Origin: DAOUET01 sp034430155
GTDB lineage: Bacteria > Chloroflexota > Anaerolineae > Anaerolineales > UBA4823
Direction of reading: 5' to 3'
Length of the DNA stretch: 64,000 nucleotides
NCBI GenBank assembly: GCA_034430155.1
Contig: DAOUET010000010.1
Span: forward strand, 35,913 to 99,912
Positions 60,438 to 64,000 of the stretch are shown here, piece by piece (within the stretch, counting starts at the first letter, position 1; each line of letters starts with the position of its first letter). A model generated the notes under the pieces. It was not told the DNA's origin and made no database searches. It was given only the letters and a program-made list of their open reading frames with translations. The translations under genes were made by a program, and so were the position numbers.

Positions 60438-61362
60438 ACCTGCTTATCTTTCATTACAGAATAATGGCGAACTGAAACGGCGTATTGCCGAGGCGTACGA
60501 ACATCTGTCGATCTGTGATGTGTGCGCCTGGGAATGCCCGGTAGACCGACGCGCCGGGAAAGTGGGCGTCTGCCGCACGGGTGAACGCGCCATGGTCAGC
60601 AGTTTTGGGCCACACATGGGCGAAGAAGATCCTTTGCGAGGCCAGTATGGATCGGGGACGATCTTCTTCTCTCGATGCAACCTACGCTGCCAGTATTGCC
60701 AGAATCACGATATCAGCCAGACAAGCGCCGGGCAGGAAGTCGAACCCGAACAGCTGGCAATCATGATGCTGGAATTGCAAGCGCGTGACTGCCATAACAT
60801 AAACCTGGTATCCCCTAGCCACGTAGTACCCCAGATTATGGCAGCGGTGTTGATCGCCGCTCAAGCCGGGCTGCGAATCCCATTAGTCTATAATACCGGT
60901 GGTTATGATTCATTGGTCATGCTCAAATTGTTGGACGGAATCATCGATATTTATATGCCAGATATGAAATACGCCGACGCAGACAATGCCCGCCGATATT
61001 CAAAAATACGGAATTACCCTCAAGTAAATCAGGCTGCAATTCGCGAAATGCATCGTCAGGTAGGGGATTTACGTCTGGACGAACACGGCATTGCCATGCG
61101 AGGGTTGTTGCTGCGTCACCTGGTGCTGCCTGACAACCTGGCCGGCACAGATAAAATCGTCCAATTTCTTGCTGAAGAGATATCTACACACACTTATCTT
61201 AACCTGATGGACCAGTACCGCCCGGATTTCAAAGCCCATCATTATCCGGAACTAAACCGACCTATCACTCGCCAGGAGTATCAGGCTGCCATCCAAATGG
61301 CGAACCAAGCCGGGCTGCATAGGTTGGACCAACGACGGCCGGTATTTTGGAACCTGTTCTAA
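60424..61362 (+). CDS. PflX-like radical SAM protein
   Basis: About 312 residues from ATG 60424 (TGAAG upstream), inside the end of the dehydrogenase gene. The N-terminal part has CDVCAWECPVDRRAGKVGVC, a cysteine motif of the family, then the radical SAM cluster FSRCNLRCQYCQNHDIS (CxxxCxxC), NINLVSPSHVVPQI, and LVYNTGGYDSL. This is the COG1313 group, homologous to pyruvate formate-lyase activases but with unknown target. The overlap with the dehydrogenase suggests co-expression but not a shared pathway. Confidence 0.88.
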   Translation: MIKTEPAYLSLQNNGELKRRIAEAYEHLSICDVCAWECPVDRRAGKVGVCRTGERAMVSSFGPHMGEEDPLRGQYGSGTIFFSRCNLRCQYCQNHDISQTSAGQEVEPEQLAIMMLELQARDCHNINLVSPSHVVPQIMAAVLIAAQAGLRIPLVYNTGGYDSLVMLKLLDGIIDIYMPDMKYADADNARRYSKIRNYPQVNQAAIREMHRQVGDLRLDEHGIAMRGLLLRHLVLPDNLAGTDKIVQFLAEEISTHTYLNLMDQYRPDFKAHHYPELNRPITRQEYQAAIQMANQAGLHRLDQRRPVFWNLF

Positions 61363-61774
61363 CCAGGCCTGCTGGTTATCCGCCTCTTCCTATAAACTGT
61401 ACAGGTGGTTTTGCAGGCCAGGTGATCTATTAAGCCAGGCCATCTTGAGCATTATTACATAAAACCACCATTTTCCTGGAAAAAAAGCATTAATCCATAT
61501 TAAATTATGATTTGTGGGAAATTAAGCGATACTTATCTCTCCCCCTATGGATAGCCAAGTTATTGTATTTGACAAATAAAATCCACTGATGGCGGTCACT
61601 AAAAATTCCTTAACGATTAATTAAGGAAGAGTAGTCCATTAGAGTTTGTAATGTCACGGAATCGTGGTTTTTGCAGCATTATAATCGCCCTCACTAACAA
61701 AGTAATTGGGGGCATTATCATTTGGGTTTCCAATCTACTTTGTTAAAACTTCTGAAAAGTAATTGGAGGTACGT
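61363..61774. other. AT-rich intergenic region
   Basis: About 410 bases. A small palindrome TTCCTTAA-N6-TTAAGGAA is at 61607-61628 and could be an operator for the next gene. No coding potential is seen. Confidence 0.4.
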
Positions 61775-62779
61775 ATGTTTAAGAAATTCAGTTTGGTTTT
61801 AGCTTCGTTTGCTTTAGGTCTAGGGACTCTTGGATTTACCTCGAGCCCAGCATTTGCGAAGAGCACCGATGTAGGCAATACTATGCAAACAAATATCACC
61901 GTTGGCCAGACAGTTGACTTCGCCATCGGCCGAGAGGGCATCTACATGCCCAATGCAAGTACCAGTGGAGAACTCGCAGTTACCAAATTGTCCACTAATC
62001 AGGTCATTCACGAAAAAGGACTTCACTTTGAGCTGCCTCCTCTACAGTTTGCGGTAGACAATGCCAACGGCGTCCAGGACACGTATCTCGACGGTCGGAC
62101 ATATGTTTACTTCGACATCACAAATAGCCAGATGAAAACCTATCAGGAAGGCAACCTTTCCATTTACAGCTACAATTCAAACACCAAGACTTGGACACCT
62201 TTGCCAACCTTTACGATAAACAGAGGCAACACTTCTGGTGAGCGGATCGCTGCTGTCGCTACGCAATACGGCATCTATGGCCTCCTGTCAATCACCCCGG
62301 CAAGCAGCAGTTCTAATGTAGTGACAAAGAGCGTAAAGAACCTAGAGACGAGCGCAATTTTCAGCACAAATATCGCAGTCGGTCAGACAGTTGATTTCTC
62401 CAATGGGCGAGAAGGCATATATATGCAAAACTCCAGCACCAATGGTGAACTCGATCTAACCCGAATTTCAGCGACCCAATTGCTGCATGTCCCCAAGGGT
62501 CTACACTTCACCGATCTAGTGATCAATTTCCAGGTCGCAAATGCCAACGGGGTACAGGATACTTACCTCCACGGATTGACTTACATTTACTTCAATTTGA
62601 GTAAAAGTGAGTTCGACGCCTGGAGTAATGATACCCTGGCCATCTATCAATACAACTCAACCACAAAAACTTGGTCGGCGATGCCCTCGTTCCAGGTTGA
62701 TCTTGGCAGTACCGGGGTCTACCGCATCGCAGCAGTAGCGACCGGGTATGGAGAGTACGGCTTGGGTAGCGCAAAATAA
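61775..62779 (+). CDS. Secreted two-repeat protein of unknown function
   Basis: 334 residues from ATG 61775 with TTGGAGG 4 bases before it. A signal peptide (FKKFSLVLASFALGLGTLGF, cleavage after SPAFA) is followed by two copies of a 150-residue domain: both begin (T/S)TNIxVGQTVDFxxGREGIYM and contain LHF, then NANGVQDTYL, a Tyr-rich strand set (LAIYQYNSTTKTWSAMPSF) and end YGxYGL. I do not know this family; the repeats resemble small beta-sandwich adhesion or sensor modules. A terminator follows, so it is a single-gene unit. Composition is poorer in GC than neighbours. Confidence 0.75.
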   Translation: MFKKFSLVLASFALGLGTLGFTSSPAFAKSTDVGNTMQTNITVGQTVDFAIGREGIYMPNASTSGELAVTKLSTNQVIHEKGLHFELPPLQFAVDNANGVQDTYLDGRTYVYFDITNSQMKTYQEGNLSIYSYNSNTKTWTPLPTFTINRGNTSGERIAAVATQYGIYGLLSITPASSSSNVVTKSVKNLETSAIFSTNIAVGQTVDFSNGREGIYMQNSSTNGELDLTRISATQLLHVPKGLHFTDLVINFQVANANGVQDTYLHGLTYIYFNLSKSEFDAWSNDTLAIYQYNSTTKTWSAMPSFQVDLGSTGVYRIAAVATGYGEYGLGSAK

Positions 62780-62799
62780 ATTCTTAAACATTATCTTGC

Positions 62800-62852
62800 T
62801 AGATAATAATCAATACAACAACGAGGTAGTCTGCTAGACCACCTCGTTGTTG
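62800..62852 (+). terminator. Double hairpin terminator after the secreted protein
   Basis: Two stems follow the stop: ATTATCT-TGCT-AGATAAT (62800-62817) and the 12-base CAACAACGAGGT (62816-62827) with ACCTCGTTGTTG (62841-62852), loop 13. No T-run is evident; likely an end of transcript. Confidence 0.6.
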
Positions 62853-63012
62853 ATTCAATTATGATAGCGATGATATCTGACCTGGCGGCTGAGAATCAGG
62901 AAAAAAGTCCTTTCGAAATCCGGGATAGTTGAGCCTGTTATTATCTTTAGGATTGTGTATATGGCGGAGCAGTCAGCGCAGGAGTATATATCAGTTCTGG
63001 GGCAAAAGGGAT

Positions 63013-63057
63013 TTGGGGTGTTGTGCACAGCGCAAAGCTCTGTGCACAACACCCCAA
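63013..63057. repeat. Long perfect hairpin of the GGGGTGTT family
   Basis: An 18-base perfect stem TTGGGGTGTTGTGCACAG / CTGTGCACAACACCCCAA with a 9-base loop. It stands 200 bases before the mevalonate-pathway gene and shares the GGGGTGTT start with the repeats at 23.1 and 49.5 kb. Confidence 0.7.
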
Positions 63058-63266
63058 TTTCTCCCCAGCCTGGGTGCGGGTTGGAAACTCGCCCCCAATC
63101 CGACATACACCCTCAGCGCATTGCCATTTTGGGATTGTTGTTGTAAAGTATGCAGCAGGTAAACAACCGGCAATTTCTGCAATTACCAGATCTGGGGCTT
63201 TGCCGTCTATGATGAGAGAAGTGGAACTACCTGGTTGCAATATCAGCCAAACTCAGGAGAAATACT

Positions 63267-64000
63267 ATGGCAATTGAAACTAAAATCCCCAAGGGATTTG
63301 AGGACACAATCCCCTTCATGAAAAGAGCCAACCATGAAATCCTTGCAACGCTAAGCAATTATGGTATTGTCCCACAAGAGTACCCTGGTTTTGATCTATC
63401 AGGAAGTAATAAAGGTGCTGCGGCTGCCATCGCTTACCCAATCCAGGGTATTTTGAAATACCATGGCATGGCAGATTGGGACTGGCGAATCAGCTATATG
63501 CCCAGCATCTCGCTAAATAACGACGCTGGATACACAATCACCATGGTCGAGTTTGATCCGGAGTTTGGGAAAGATCAAGTGTTCTTGGGTAATAAACCTG
63601 CTTATGGTCGTGCTTTTGAGCGCGTCGCCCACAGCCTGGAGATAGTGCGTTGCACAGTAGGCATCGAAAGCCACGCCCGAGTGACTTCCAGAAATATTGT
63701 TAAAGCCGCTAGAATAGGCAAAGGCTTGGGTACCAGTGCGGCAGCTTCTGCGGCACTGGCCACTGCTGCATTAGCCGCAGCCTTGGGAGAAGAGGCTATC
63801 CAAAACACTCGCCTATTGAGTTGTTTTTCTCGGCTGTTAGCTGGGTCGGGCAGTCGGAGCGCTACCGGTGGCCTTTCCTTATGGCTTTCCTACCCCGGAA
63901 TCGCTCATGAGGATAGCTTTTCCGTGCGATTAGACAACCATCAGCAACTCAAAGATTTACGGTTACTCACCGTTCCGATTGATTCGCGGGTCGGTCTAAA
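63267..64000 (+). CDS. (Di)phosphomevalonate decarboxylase, 3' partial
   Basis: From ATG 63267 (AGGAGA upstream) the frame is open to the window end, 244 codons. It is a GHMP-fold decarboxylase: GLGTSAAASAALATAALAAA is the ATP loop and CFSRLLAGSGSRSATGGLSL is the signature of mevalonate diphosphate decarboxylases (RxGSGSACRS region, here RLLAGSGSRS). The usual N-terminal MDD motif is changed, and Chloroflexota such as Roseiflexus are known to use a phosphomevalonate decarboxylase with isopentenyl phosphate kinase, so that activity is likely. The downstream genes are outside the window. It would feed the polyprenyl synthase at 31.8 kb. Confidence 0.85.
   Translation, partial: MAIETKIPKGFEDTIPFMKRANHEILATLSNYGIVPQEYPGFDLSGSNKGAAAAIAYPIQGILKYHGMADWDWRISYMPSISLNNDAGYTITMVEFDPEFGKDQVFLGNKPAYGRAFERVAHSLEIVRCTVGIESHARVTSRNIVKAARIGKGLGTSAAASAALATAALAAALGEEAIQNTRLLSCFSRLLAGSGSRSATGGLSLWLSYPGIAHEDSFSVRLDNHQQLKDLRLLTVPIDSRVGL

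Noticed and set aside
1..64000. CRISPR arrays, rRNA genes, phage structural genes
   Set aside because: No regularly spaced repeats, no rRNA sequence and no capsid, tail or terminase motifs were seen.

Overview
The window looks like chromosomal DNA of an anaerobic or facultative bacterium of the Chloroflexota, most likely class Anaerolineae. This is inferred from gene content (proline/threonine-rich secreted tails, lipoproteins with pre-peptidase-like repeats, a mevalonate-type decarboxylase, a GlpG/GGaP/glycerate-kinase osmolyte cluster of the GpgS type, a DmsABC-like molybdoenzyme) and from moderate GC with a clearly more GC-rich block near 29-31.6 kb. No rRNA or complete transposase is present, so the placement rests on protein families only.

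Layout. 0-7.2 kb: an ABC transport operon of unusual build (FtsX-type permease end, two fused ATPases with an AbrB-like linker, a DppB-type permease, and a DppC-type permease fused to a TPR-like head and two beta-propellers). 7.4-14 kb: DegV lipid-binding protein, an anchored endonuclease/phosphatase-family enzyme with no ordinary start codon for its anchor, a receiver/HAMP/class III cyclase, a Pro/Thr-rich membrane protein, a DinB-like protein and a phosphodiesterase. 14.2 kb: a broken cyclopropane-fatty-acid synthase. 14.5-16.5 kb: a FecR-domain lipoprotein with four repeats. 17.1-21.8 kb: a four-gene molybdoenzyme operon (catalytic, FeS, membrane anchor, TorD-like chaperone). 22-28.5 kb: an accessory zone with a CAU tRNA, a truncated integrase, two RelE-superfamily toxin-antitoxin pairs with textbook promoters, a hairpin repeat, a GHMP kinase, an APC permease flanked by 57-bp direct repeats, and several gene fragments. 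28.9-31.6 kb: a GC-rich pair encoding an opine-dehydrogenase-family enzyme and a cobalamin-binding protein.

31.8-39 kb is housekeeping: polyprenyl diphosphate synthase, TatD, phosphohexomutase, cysteine desulfurase, an MgtC-like membrane protein and MnmA (which uses sulfur from a cysteine desulfurase). 39.3-44 kb: a sugar ABC importer whose binding protein is an in-frame tandem duplication, then an SRAP/HMCES peptidase. 44.7-47.9 kb is a graveyard: a frameshifted GH38 alpha-mannosidase, a transposase fragment, an internally deleted sugar-ABC permease and part of a hairpin repeat.

48.2-60.4 kb is the most coherent accessory system: four GT4 glycosyltransferases (two or three recent paralogs), a glucosyl-3-phosphoglycerate synthase fused to two universal-stress domains, a 43-codon stub where the glucosyl-3-phosphoglycerate phosphatase should be, a glucosylglycerate-phosphorylase-type GH13_18 enzyme, glycerate 2-kinase and a D-2-hydroxyacid dehydrogenase. 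Together they outline synthesis and recycling of glucosylglycerate-type compatible solutes, with the phosphatase step broken at this locus. 60.4-64 kb: a PflX-like radical SAM protein, a secreted two-repeat protein with a terminator, a long perfect hairpin and the start of a (di)phosphomevalonate decarboxylase gene that runs off the window.
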